Assembly (NCBI GenBank): GCA_021846275.1
Contig: JAJZBZ010000001.1
Coordinates: 833,439-897,438, forward strand
Direction of reading: 5' to 3'
From: Acidobacteriota bacterium
Lineage (GTDB): Bacteria > Acidobacteriota > Terriglobia > Terriglobales > Acidobacteriaceae
Length of the DNA stretch: 64,000 bases
Below, in pieces: positions 7,630-16,554 of the stretch; positions within the stretch are counted from its first letter, which is position 1, and every line of letters starts with the position of its first letter. The notes under the pieces were generated by a model, which did not search any database, was not told the DNA's origin, and saw only the letters and a list, made by a program, of their open reading frames with translations. Both the position numbers and the translations under genes were made by a program.

Positions 7630-9767
7630 CAGCGCGCTCCCCGGCCTGCGGTTGGCGCTGGCTGTCGGCGACTGCTCCCCGTGGATGAATGAGCCTGCGT
7701 GCCGAGGCGCTTCGGATCGTCGGGATGGTTCAGAGCTATTTCGTAGCCGCCGACGCCGAGTCGCTCCGGAGCGGTGGCTGCCGGGTCGGTCGTCTTGCGA
7801 GCGTGCTGGGTTGGTCCGGCGGCGCGCAGCGCGGGCTGAGACCAGATGGCGGCCATCTGCACGGTGGCGGCTGGGGGAGCGACGCGATTGGCGGATTGCT
7901 GGCCGTTGGCAGCCGTATGCGCTGGCGGCTGCACCGGACTGGCGGCGAGGTTGTTGGACAGCCGACGCTGCTTGTTCACGTATGCCGTGATGACCTGAGC
8001 GGCCAGTTTGGCCGAGCCGGAACCCCAGTCGCCGTGCTCCTGGAGGACGACGACGGCAATCTCCGGATTGCGGCGAGGAGCCATGCCGACGAACCAGGCA
8101 TTGGGGGTTTTGGCTCCGCCGCGGTTGTGGGTGTCGCCGCCGCCGACGACCTGCGCCGTGCCGGTCTTGCCGGCAAAATCAATGCCCACCAGATGCGCGC
8201 CTTCAGCCGTGTGATAGAGACCCGGCTGCGTGGTTCCGGCCATGCCGTCGGTGATGGTCATCCAGGTGTCGGGATTGAGCGGAACGTCTGTGGTGCCGGA
8301 GCCGGGGTAGGTGTCAAGCAGGGCGCGCTCGAAGTCGGCGGGCACCTGATCGGCGTCGACCAGATGCGGGCGGACCATGTGACCGTCGGAGGCGACGCCG
8401 CTGAGCGCCCGCAGAAGCTGAATGGGCGTGACGGCGACCGCGCCCTGACCGATGCCAACCGAGATCACCTCGCCGGCGTACCACTTTTCGTGGTAGGTCT
8501 TCATCTTCCACTCGGTTGAGGGCATGACGCCGGCCATCTCGTTGGGCAGGTCGATGCCGGTCTTCACGCCGATGCCGAGTTCGTGCGCGTACTTCGCAAT
8601 CGTGTCGATGCCCAGCATTGACGCGAGCTGGTAGAAGTACGTGTCGCAGGACTCGGGAATCGCCTCGTGAATGCTGAGCAGGCCGTGATGATGGTCGCAG
8701 TGGAAGAAGTGGCCGTAGAAGTTGCCGCCGCCCGCGCAGTTCACCTTGAGGTTCTGCGCGATTCCCTGCTGAAGGCCGGCGACGGACATGATGACCTTGA
8801 AGGTCGATCCCGGTGCAAGCTGGTCCTGGATGGCCTTGTTCATGAGCGGGTGGTTGGGATCGCTGATGAGCGCATCCCACTCGGCGCGGCCAATGCGCAC
8901 GGCAAATGCGTTGGGATCGAAGTTGGGATGGGAGACGAGCGCGAGAATCTGGCCGGTGCGCGGGTCCATGGCGATGATCGCGCCGTTGGCCGTGCCAAGC
9001 GCTTCTTCGGCGGCGCGCTGGATGTCGATGTCCAACGTCAGTTTGAGGTCGTGGCCGGGAGTTGCAGGCTGGATGCCGGCGCGACCGACTTCGCGGCCGT
9101 GGCTGTCGACGATCACGTCCATCGAGCCGTCCTGTCCGCGCAGAATCTCGTCGTAGGACTGCTCGATGCCGGCGCGACCGACGACATCGCCAGGCTCATA
9201 GTAGGCGTAGCGCGGATCGTTGAGCATATCCTCACTGACCTCGCCGACGTAACCGATGGCGTGGGAGGCGAAGCCGTCGCGCGGATAGAGCCGCCGCTCC
9301 TCGTCGATGGTTTCCAGTTCGGGCAGTTCGTTGCGGTGGGCGGCGATGAAGGCCTGCTCGTCGGGCGTGATGTCCTGCTTGATGGGAATAGGCTGGAAGG
9401 CTGCGGCTCCGCGATAGCGACGGAGCGTGGCGCGCAACTGATCGAGATCGAGGTCGAGGCCGCGCGCAATCAGCGGCAGATCGGTGTCCACGGGATGGCT
9501 CGGATCGCGGACGAGAAAGCAGGAGACGGATGGGTAGTTGTCCACGAGCAGGCGGCCTTCGCGGTCGAAGAGCTTGCCGCGTGGAGCGAGGATGGGCACC
9601 TTGCGAATGCGATTCTGCTCGGCCAGAACCTTCCAGCTATCGGCGCCGAGCACCTGAAGCCGCCAGAGGCCGGCCAGCAGCACGAGCATCATGAGCAGGA
9701 TGCCGTACTGCACCAGCGTGAGCTTGAGCGCGGGCAGCTTCTCTTCGCGATTGACTCGTTCGGCCAT
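7629..9767 (-). CDS. mrdA: penicillin-binding protein 2 (elongasome transpeptidase)
   Basis: The 712-residue class B PBP has an N-terminal membrane anchor (LVQYGILLMMLVLLAGLW), a PBP dimerisation domain and a transpeptidase domain. The active-site serine lies in APGSTFKV (SxxK, about residue 321), the second motif region reads SCDTYFYQ, and KTGTAQV supplies the KTG motif (about 530). It cross-links peptidoglycan on the periplasmic side during elongation, as partner of RodA, whose gene overlaps it by one base. A roughly 100-residue Pro/Ala/Gln-rich C-terminal tail after VNKQRRL goes beyond the usual family length and looks disordered. The GAG-type ribosome-binding site upstream of 9767 supports the start. 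Confidence 0.96.
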   Translation of the reverse strand: MAERVNREEKLPALKLTLVQYGILLMMLVLLAGLWRLQVLGADSWKVLAEQNRIRKVPILAPRGKLFDREGRLLVDNYPSVSCFLVRDPSHPVDTDLPLIARGLDLDLDQLRATLRRYRGAAAFQPIPIKQDITPDEQAFIAAHRNELPELETIDEERRLYPRDGFASHAIGYVGEVSEDMLNDPRYAYYEPGDVVGRAGIEQSYDEILRGQDGSMDVIVDSHGREVGRAGIQPATPGHDLKLTLDIDIQRAAEEALGTANGAIIAMDPRTGQILALVSHPNFDPNAFAVRIGRAEWDALISDPNHPLMNKAIQDQLAPGSTFKVIMSVAGLQQGIAQNLKVNCAGGGNFYGHFFHCDHHHGLLSIHEAIPESCDTYFYQLASMLGIDTIAKYAHELGIGVKTGIDLPNEMAGVMPSTEWKMKTYHEKWYAGEVISVGIGQGAVAVTPIQLLRALSGVASDGHMVRPHLVDADQVPADFERALLDTYPGSGTTDVPLNPDTWMTITDGMAGTTQPGLYHTAEGAHLVGIDFAGKTGTAQVVGGGDTHNRGGAKTPNAWFVGMAPRRNPEIAVVVLQEHGDWGSGSAKLAAQVITAYVNKQRRLSNNLAASPVQPPAHTAANGQQSANRVAPPAATVQMAAIWSQPALRAAGPTQHARKTTDPAATAPERLGVGGYEIALNHPDDPKRLGTQAHSSTGSSRRQPAPTAGRGAR

Positions 9768-9827
9768 CTCCTGATTCCTTTCCGATCCATCCCGAAGCGG
9801 GCAGCCGCCGCACGGCTCACACTTAGA

Positions 9828-10349
9828 CTAGCTCCTGATCTGAAGACGATCCAGCAGCGGAAAAAGCACCAGCCCAATCAGCGCATTTCCGGCGGCGACC
9901 AGTACCTGCGCCAACAGATTCCAATGCATCTCCAACCCGAGGACGCCGCGCGTGACGAAAACGACGAGCAGCTCGGCCAGAAGCGTGAAGGCAAAATTCA
10001 TGGCTACGCGCAGCAGCGCATTCTCGACCACGAAACGAATGCCGAGCGAGGCGGCCAGAAATCCGCAGACCGAGTTGGCGACGCCGTGGATGCCGATGGC
10101 CCCCTGCGTGAGGCCGTCCTGCAGAATGCCGAGGATCGCGCCGAGCAGCGTTCCGTGGATGGGGTGGCGGCGGATGAGCGAGAAATAGAGCACGACCAGC
10201 AGCGGCAGATCGAAGTAAGCGAAGCGGCCCAGCAGGCGCGGCAGCCATGCCTGAAGAACGAGCGCGGCCAGCGGCACGAGCACGTAGACCGCGAGCGGAT
10301 AGCGGCGAATGTCGAGTTCGCGGCGATAATCGGTCGCGATTCCGGTCAT
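9828..10349 (-). CDS. mreD: rod shape-determining protein MreD
   Basis: The 173-residue, very hydrophobic protein has about five membrane helices and the size of MreD. A short cytosolic N-terminus (ITDYRRELDIRRY-like) precedes the helices, and the polar residues of LLGAILGILQDG fit the conserved MreD motif that contacts MreC. It is part of the elongasome scaffold linking MreB filaments to MreC, PBP2 and RodA. The gene overlaps the mreC stop by four bases (ATGA) and lies 60 bp upstream of mrdA, so it is co-transcribed and translationally coupled. The call rests on hydrophobicity, size and position, since MreD is poorly conserved in sequence. Confidence 0.9.
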   Translation of the reverse strand: MTGIATDYRRELDIRRYPLAVYVLVPLAALVLQAWLPRLLGRFAYFDLPLLVVLYFSLIRRHPIHGTLLGAILGILQDGLTQGAIGIHGVANSVCGFLAASLGIRFVVENALLRVAMNFAFTLLAELLVVFVTRGVLGLEMHWNLLAQVLVAAGNALIGLVLFPLLDRLQIRS

Positions 10350-11623
10350 GGCTGGCTCCTCTGCTGCGGTTTTTGTCCGCTGGCTGGCGGCCTGGTTGCG
10401 GGCGCGGCTGCGGGGGACGCGGTTTGCGCCGGGGTTGAGCCGGAAGTTGCGTCAGTGGCCGCGCCGGAGTTTGCATCGTAGCCGGGCGAGAAGCGGTCAG
10501 GATGTAGCGTCGGGATGGGCCTCGGAGCAGGCGGTGGCGTGGCAGGCTGTGAGCCGGGCTGGGTGGCGGACTGCGTTCCGCTGGCTACCGGAGCGTTGGG
10601 ATCGGTGAGGCCGGGCAGGCGCTCGGCGAGTTCCTCGGCGGCTTTGCGGCGGGCCAGTTCCCGAGCAAGCTCGGCGGAAGCGGCTGCTCCCTGCTGCTGC
10701 TGGCTGGCGGCGATATCCTGCTCCATTTCGGCTGGAAGCTCCGATTGCAGATCGGTGAGGACGAGCACTTCGTCGAGATGATCGAGCGCGGCGGCGGGCC
10801 GCAGGATCACATCGATAAACGCGCTGCTGTCGGGATCGCGCACGACGCGCGTGACCGTGCCAACGGCGAGGCCGCGCGGGAAAATCTGGTCGCCGCCGGC
10901 GGTGAGCACCTGCTCTCCGGGCTGAATGCGCGAATCGGCCAGGATGCCGACCACTTCCGTCTGGCCGTTGGCGTCGCCGCGCAGGATGCCGCGAATCCGT
11001 GTCTTCTCCAGAATCACGCCGGCGCCGCTGGTCTGGTCGTTGATGAGCAGCACCTGCGCCGTGTGGGGAAAGACATCGCGCACCTTGCCGACGATTCCAT
11101 CCGCGCTGATGACCGCCATGTCCGTGCGCAGGCCGTCGGCCGAGCCTTTGTCGATGAAGAGCAGATGGGACTGGAGATTGCCGCTGGTGCCGATGACCTG
11201 CGCCGGAAGTGTTTTGCCGGGGTAGCTCTGCTGAAAATGAAGCAGCGCCTGCAGTCGCTGGCCCTGGCGAGCGTCCTCGATCAGCATGGCCTGCTCCAGC
11301 CGCAGTTGATTGATTGTCTTTTGCAGTTGCTGGTTCTGGCCGCGCAGATGGACGAGGTCAAGATAACCCGACCAGAGATGGACTGCGCCGATATCGATGG
11401 CGTGGAAGAGTCGCTCCGGCGGCGTGACCAGTCCGGCAGCCCACAGGCGCAGAAGCATGACTCCGCCCTGGTCGCGCAGGGAGCCGGTGGCAAGCCGCTG
11501 CGCGACGGAGGCAGCCTGCTCGCGCGTTGGCCGACGCACCTGCACCGCAAGACCGATGATCTGCGCCAGGAGCACGGCGAGCAGGACGATCAGGTTCCGG
11601 TGTCGGCTGAAGAACGATTCCAT
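10346..11623 (-). CDS. mreC: rod shape-determining protein MreC
   Basis: The 425-residue bitopic protein has an N-terminal membrane helix (NLIVLLAVLLAQIIGLAV), then a coiled-coil (residues about 80-125, LRGQNQQLQKTINQLRLEQ). The two-barrel periplasmic MreC domain follows, with typical motifs VIGTSGN, FIDKGSADGLRTDMAV, GIVGKV and LLINDQTSGAGVIL. After about residue 290 there is a long Ala/Pro/Gln-rich tail without predicted structure. MreC organises PBP2-RodA in the periplasm. It follows mreB with a 154-bp gap and overlaps mreD by four bases. The tail is longer than in model organisms. Confidence 0.95.
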   Translation of the reverse strand: MESFFSRHRNLIVLLAVLLAQIIGLAVQVRRPTREQAASVAQRLATGSLRDQGGVMLLRLWAAGLVTPPERLFHAIDIGAVHLWSGYLDLVHLRGQNQQLQKTINQLRLEQAMLIEDARQGQRLQALLHFQQSYPGKTLPAQVIGTSGNLQSHLLFIDKGSADGLRTDMAVISADGIVGKVRDVFPHTAQVLLINDQTSGAGVILEKTRIRGILRGDANGQTEVVGILADSRIQPGEQVLTAGGDQIFPRGLAVGTVTRVVRDPDSSAFIDVILRPAAALDHLDEVLVLTDLQSELPAEMEQDIAASQQQQGAAASAELARELARRKAAEELAERLPGLTDPNAPVASGTQSATQPGSQPATPPPAPRPIPTLHPDRFSPGYDANSGAATDATSGSTPAQTASPAAAPATRPPASGQKPQQRSQP

Positions 11624-11777
11624 CCGTACCCTTTGCCGCGTTCGGCGCGGCGATAACGAAGCAGTCTGCCACCGGAAGCGTGGCCCGGAGGCTCAGGCCC
11701 AGAATAAACGCATTCCTGACGCAGCCGGATTGCCCTGCACGCCACGCCGCCGATGGGTGCCAGGTCAGTCAATCAGG

Positions 11778-12863
<1,086 letters not shown>

Positions 12864-12865
12864 TT

Positions 12866-12871
12866 ATTGTA
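12866..12871 (-). promoter_or_regulatory. -10 element of the mreB operon
   Basis: TACAAT on the minus strand ends 23 nt before the mreB ATG, giving a predicted start of transcription near 12859 and a leader of roughly 17 nt. No convincing -35 hexamer at 16-18 bp was found. Confidence 0.5.
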
Positions 12872-12967
12872 AGGCCAGCTTAAGATGACTTATTTTACGC
12901 ATGAGGAAGACTGGCAAAGAATTGCAACACCCGTTCCAATGAGGAAACTCTGAGCCGGTTTTGGGAA

Positions 12968-14203
12968 TCACTGCGGCATGACGAGCGCGGGAATCGGAGG
13001 CTGGTCGGTGGTGCGTTTGAGCTGTCCGCAGGCGGCGTAGATGTCGCGTCCGCGCGGACGGCGGATGTAGGTCTGGATTCCGGCGACGACGAGTTCCTGC
13101 TGAAAGGCGAGCACGGAATCCTGCGTCGGGCTGCTGTAGGCGATGCCAGGGCCGGGATTCCAGGCGATCAGGTTGACCATGCAGGGCAACTGACTGCGCC
13201 GCACGAGCGCGGCCAGTTCGCGCGCATCCTCGCGCCGATTGGTCACGCCGTCGAGCAGGACGTATTCAAATGTGATCTTTTCGCGCTGGCGGAACGGGAT
13301 GGCGCGCACGGCGTCCACAAGTTCAGCGATGGGCCATTTGCGATTGATGGGCATCAGGGTCTCGCGAATCGAGTCGTTGGGCGCGTTGAGGCTGATGGCC
13401 AGTCGCGGACGGTCCGGCTCCTGGGCGAAGCGGCGAACTGCCGGAACGATGCCGGAGGTCGAGACGGTCATGCGCTGCGTGGCGATGCCGACTTCGTCGC
13501 GCAGCAGGCGCACAGCGGCCATGAAATTGTCGTAGTTCAGGAATGGCTCGCCCATGCCCATGAAGACAAGGTTGACGCGCTTTTTGTTGAGGACGACTTT
13601 GTGGCGATTGAGCACGGCGACCACCTGACCGGCGATCTCGCCGGCGGTGAGGTTGCGTTGCAGGCCGAGCTTTGCCGTGAGGCAGAACTGACAGTTGACG
13701 GCGCAGCCGACCTGACTGGAGACGCAGATGGTTGCGCGCTTCCAGCCGCCTGTGTCGCTGTCGTCTTCGTCGGCTTTTTCGCCGCCTTCTGCGCTGGTGT
13801 CTGCGTTGGTATCGGAAGCGTCTTCGGCTGTGCCGTCGCCCTCCGGCATCCAGACGGTTTCGACCGTGTCTTCGGCGGTCTGGATCAGGTAGCGCTCGGT
13901 GCCGTCGATGGAACGAAAACTCTCTGCGATCTCGGGCCTTCCGAGCGTCCAGCCGTCTGCTGCGAGACGCTGGCGCAGCGTAGCGGGCAGGGTCGTGATC
14001 GCGTCCCAGTGATTGAGCCGCTGGCGATAGAGCGCCTCGGCGAGCTGTCGCCCGCGATAGGGCTTTTCGCCGTATTCGCCGAGGATCGAGACCAGCTCGG
14101 AGGAAGATTTGCCGAAGAGTCCAAGGTCCGGCTCGCGAGACGGATTTCCGGCCATTTCGCTCGCGGTTTCAACCGCATTTCCGTATTGGCTCGGCTGCTC
14201 CAT
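12968..14203 (-). CDS. rlmN: 23S rRNA (adenine-2503-C2)-methyltransferase RlmN, with acidic insertion
   Basis: The 411-residue radical SAM enzyme methylates A2503 of 23S rRNA and A37 of some tRNAs. The Fe-S cluster ligands are in CAVNCQFC (CxxxCxxC) and the SAM-binding motif is in VFMGMGEPFLNYDN. The resolving/catalytic cysteines are expected in the MNLIAWNP region and near the C-terminal AACGQL. The N-terminal accessory domain (LVSILGEYGEKPYRGRQ) is normal. Between VETVWMPEGDG and the core ATICVSSQVGC there is an insertion of roughly 35 residues that is almost entirely Asp/Glu/Ala/Thr/Ser/Gly. It is transcribed divergently from the M16 protease gene. Confidence 0.94.
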   Translation of the reverse strand: MEQPSQYGNAVETASEMAGNPSREPDLGLFGKSSSELVSILGEYGEKPYRGRQLAEALYRQRLNHWDAITTLPATLRQRLAADGWTLGRPEIAESFRSIDGTERYLIQTAEDTVETVWMPEGDGTAEDASDTNADTSAEGGEKADEDDSDTGGWKRATICVSSQVGCAVNCQFCLTAKLGLQRNLTAGEIAGQVVAVLNRHKVVLNKKRVNLVFMGMGEPFLNYDNFMAAVRLLRDEVGIATQRMTVSTSGIVPAVRRFAQEPDRPRLAISLNAPNDSIRETLMPINRKWPIAELVDAVRAIPFRQREKITFEYVLLDGVTNRREDARELAALVRRSQLPCMVNLIAWNPGPGIAYSSPTQDSVLAFQQELVVAGIQTYIRRPRGRDIYAACGQLKRTTDQPPIPALVMPQ

Positions 14204-14272
14204 TCCGCATCAGAATAGCAGCTATGAGGAAAACGACCCGCGCGCAGAGAGCGACTGCGACGAGCGAACGGC

Positions 14273-14278
14273 TACAAT
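14273..14278 (+). promoter_or_regulatory. -10 element of the M16 protease gene
   Basis: TACAAT lies 31 nt upstream of the TTG start at 14310, in the intergenic space from rlmN. This supports a transcription start near 14285 and argues against any longer open frame, which would begin inside rlmN. Confidence 0.5.
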
Positions 14279-14309
14279 CATTGGCAGCAGGAAGAGACGG
14301 GAGCCAACA

Positions 14310-15608
14310 TTGTCCACGAACGGAACGACGACAGGAAATCCGCCGCGCAATCTGCGCCGCACCGTGCTGGCCAACGGCATGGTGATTCTGACCGAGCGCA
14401 TGGAGCATCTGCATTCGGTGGCGATGGGCGTGTGGGTGAAATCCGGCTCGCGCTATGAGGACGCGCCGCAGAACGGCATCTCGCATTTTGTGGAGCACAT
14501 GCTCTTCAAGGGAACGCGGTCGCGGTCGGCGCAGAGCATTGCGCGCGAGATGGATTCGATTGGCGGCAATCTGGACGCGTATACGGGCAAGGAGACGATC
14601 TGCTTCAGCGTGAGGGCGCTCGCGGGGCACGTGCCGATTGCGCTGGACGTACTGGCGGATCTGGTGCTGCATCCGGTCTTTGCCGCGCCGGATATTGAGC
14701 GCGAACGCGGCGTGATCCTGGAAGAGATCAAGATGGACGAGGACAATCCGGATGTTCTGGTGCATGAGATTTTCACGCAGAACTTCTGGAAGGATCAGCC
14801 GCTGGGCAAGCCGATCCTGGGCACGAGCGAGACGGTGAGCGAGTTTGGCCAGTCAAACCTGTTTTCCTACCACGAGGATCGCTTCCGCGCCGGGAATATG
14901 GTTTTTTCCGCAGCCGGACAACTGGATCACGACGCATTTGTGGCTGAGGTGGAGGAAAAGTTTCACCTGCTCGCACCAGGAGCGCCGACGCTCACGCTGC
15001 ATCCTCCCGTAGTGAGCGCGCCGATACTGCTGCGCAACAAACGATCTCTGGAACAGGTGCAGATCTGCATGGGCGTGCCGTCGCCGCCGATCACGGACGA
15101 AAATCGATATGCGACGCTGATTCTGAACACGGTGCTGGGCGGCGGGATGAGTTCGCGGCTCTTTCAGACGGTGCGTGAGGAGCGCGGATTGGCGTACTCG
15201 ATCTACTCCGATCTGAGTCCGTACTCGGATACAGGATCGCTGTGCGTTTACGCGGGAACCTCGGCGAAGAAGGCGCGCGAAGTGGTCGAGTTGGTGCTGC
15301 GCGAGTTCCAGCGGATGAAGCAGGAGCCGCTGGCCGAGGAAGAACTGCGGCGCGCGATTGAGCAGGTGAAGGGCAACATTCTGATGGGCCTGGAAAGCTC
15401 CGGCTCGCGGATGTCGAACCTGGCGCGGCAGGAGATGTATTTCCATCACTTTTTCAGCGTGGACGAGGTGCTGGACCGGCTGGAGGCGGTGACGGCAAGT
15501 CAGGTGCAGCAGATGGCGCAGATGCTCTTCCAGCCGGGAAAGATCGCTGTGACGATGCTTGGCAGGCTGGACGGGGTGAAGCTGCGCCGCGAGGAGATTG
15601 TCTGCTGA
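14310..15608 (+). CDS. M16 family zinc protease (processing-peptidase-like)
   Basis: The start is the TTG at 14310, preceded by a GGGAG ribosome-binding site and a TACAAT -10 element. Longer frames would run into rlmN on the other strand. The 432-residue protein has the inverted zinc motif HFVEH (HxxEH) in the N-terminal domain, with the downstream glutamate expected near ILEEIKMDEDNPD, and the inactive C-terminal half with RGLAYSIYSDLSPYSDTG. This is the architecture of PqqL/mitochondrial-processing-peptidase-beta-like single-chain M16B enzymes. It is probably cytosolic, since no signal peptide is seen. The gene precedes the rimP operon, as an M16 protease does near pnp/rpsO in other bacteria. 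Confidence 0.93.
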   Translation: MSTNGTTTGNPPRNLRRTVLANGMVILTERMEHLHSVAMGVWVKSGSRYEDAPQNGISHFVEHMLFKGTRSRSAQSIAREMDSIGGNLDAYTGKETICFSVRALAGHVPIALDVLADLVLHPVFAAPDIERERGVILEEIKMDEDNPDVLVHEIFTQNFWKDQPLGKPILGTSETVSEFGQSNLFSYHEDRFRAGNMVFSAAGQLDHDAFVAEVEEKFHLLAPGAPTLTLHPPVVSAPILLRNKRSLEQVQICMGVPSPPITDENRYATLILNTVLGGGMSSRLFQTVREERGLAYSIYSDLSPYSDTGSLCVYAGTSAKKAREVVELVLREFQRMKQEPLAEEELRRAIEQVKGNILMGLESSGSRMSNLARQEMYFHHFFSVDEVLDRLEAVTASQVQQMAQMLFQPGKIAVTMLGRLDGVKLRREEIVC

Positions 15609-15711
15609 AGGGATGACGCCCTCTGAGGCGTTGGCGGCGATATGGGCGCGGTTTGCAAAGTTCCTTCGGATTTTGCCGCAATCCGGCAAAAAACCTGTTC
15701 GCAAAAACTGC

Positions 15712-15717
15712 TATAAT
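15712..15717 (+). promoter_or_regulatory. -10 element of the rimP-nusA-infB operon
   Basis: A consensus TATAAT lies about 150 nt before the preferred rimP start. The -35 region is not recognisable. The resulting leader would contain the terminator-like hairpin at 15793-15815. Confidence 0.5.
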
Positions 15718-15792
15718 CAGGTTGCAGACGAATTTGTCCGCACGGGACTGAGCGTGGATTGAGCCAGCCAAAGAACCCGGCGCGGAGAGAGG

Positions 15793-15815
15793 AGTGGGCC
15801 AAAAGCCCACTTTTT
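15793..15815 (+). terminator. terminator-like hairpin in the rimP leader (candidate attenuator)
   Basis: A perfect 7-bp stem (AGTGGGC with GCCCACT) and a 5-nt loop CAAAA are followed directly by TTTTATTT. It lies between the TATAAT element and the rimP start, so if functional it would cut off the operon's own transcript unless antiterminated. No plus-strand gene immediately upstream needs it, because the protease stop is 185 bp earlier. Confidence 0.6.
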
Positions 15816-15864
15816 ATTTGCGGCAAAGATGGGTATGGCTACAGGTACGGCCGAGGAAACTGGG

Positions 15865-16449
15865 ATGGCATTCGCGTTGGAGACAATCCGGGAGGCGGCG
15901 CAGCGGGTAGCCGGTTCGCTGGGCCTGGATGTGGTGGACGCGACGTTTGCGACGCAGGGCAAGCAGCGGGTGCTGTGCGTGTATCTGGAGAAAAATGCGG
16001 CGCGGCGGGCAGCCTGTATCGCTCAGCAGCAGGCAGACGTGGAGAGCGAACCACTGCCGGGCGGCGCGAGCAAGCCGGAGCATCTGAGCTGGCTGACGCA
16101 TGAGGATTGCGTTGCGTTCAGCCGGGATTTCGGGACGCTGCTCGATGTGGAGGAGATTGGCCCGGATGGGGAGTACACGCTTGAGGTCAGCTCGCCGGGA
16201 CTGGACAGGAAGCTGGCTGCCCTGGCGGATTTTGAGCGTTTCCGGGAGGCGCTGGTGAAGGTGCAGACTTTTGAGCCGATTGCCAGCAATCGTTACTGGC
16301 AGGGGCGGCTGGTGGGAGTGAGTGGAACGAAGTTGACGGTGGACCTGCGCGCGACGCGGCAGAACAGCAAGGCGCGCAAGACCGGCGTGGAGCAGGTGGA
16401 GATTGAGTTGCGGAATGTGGAGCGCGCGCAACTGATTCCGGAGATTTGA
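15865..16449 (+). CDS. rimP: ribosome maturation factor RimP
   Basis: RimP assists late 30S subunit assembly. The preferred start is the ATG at 15865, because GAGGAA lies six nt upstream and the protein then begins MAFALETIREAAQ, like the family. An in-frame ATG at 15829 would add 12 poorly conserved residues. The product has 194 residues. The N-terminal alpha/beta domain is recognised by GLDVVDATF and by the EYTLEVSSPGLDRKL signature, with the SH3-like C-terminal domain after VSGTKLTVDL. A 30-residue insertion (residues about 42-75, rich in Gln/Ala/Ser) separates the two parts of the first domain. It is first of the rimP-nusA-infB cluster. Confidence 0.94.
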   Translation: MAFALETIREAAQRVAGSLGLDVVDATFATQGKQRVLCVYLEKNAARRAACIAQQQADVESEPLPGGASKPEHLSWLTHEDCVAFSRDFGTLLDVEEIGPDGEYTLEVSSPGLDRKLAALADFERFREALVKVQTFEPIASNRYWQGRLVGVSGTKLTVDLRATRQNSKARKTGVEQVEIELRNVERAQLIPEI

Positions 16450-16554
16450 GGTATTTGCAACCGAGCGGCAGGACGGTGGCAGGCAGTGATTTTTTGAGCG
16501 GTACGGGAACGGGTTCGCCCGCAAAGTACAGAAGAACAGGACAGGCAAGAGAGT

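Noticed and set aside
14109..14309. An upstream start for the M16 protease
   Set aside because: It overlaps rlmN on the other strand and precedes a TACAAT element; the TTG at 14310 with GGGAG fits better.
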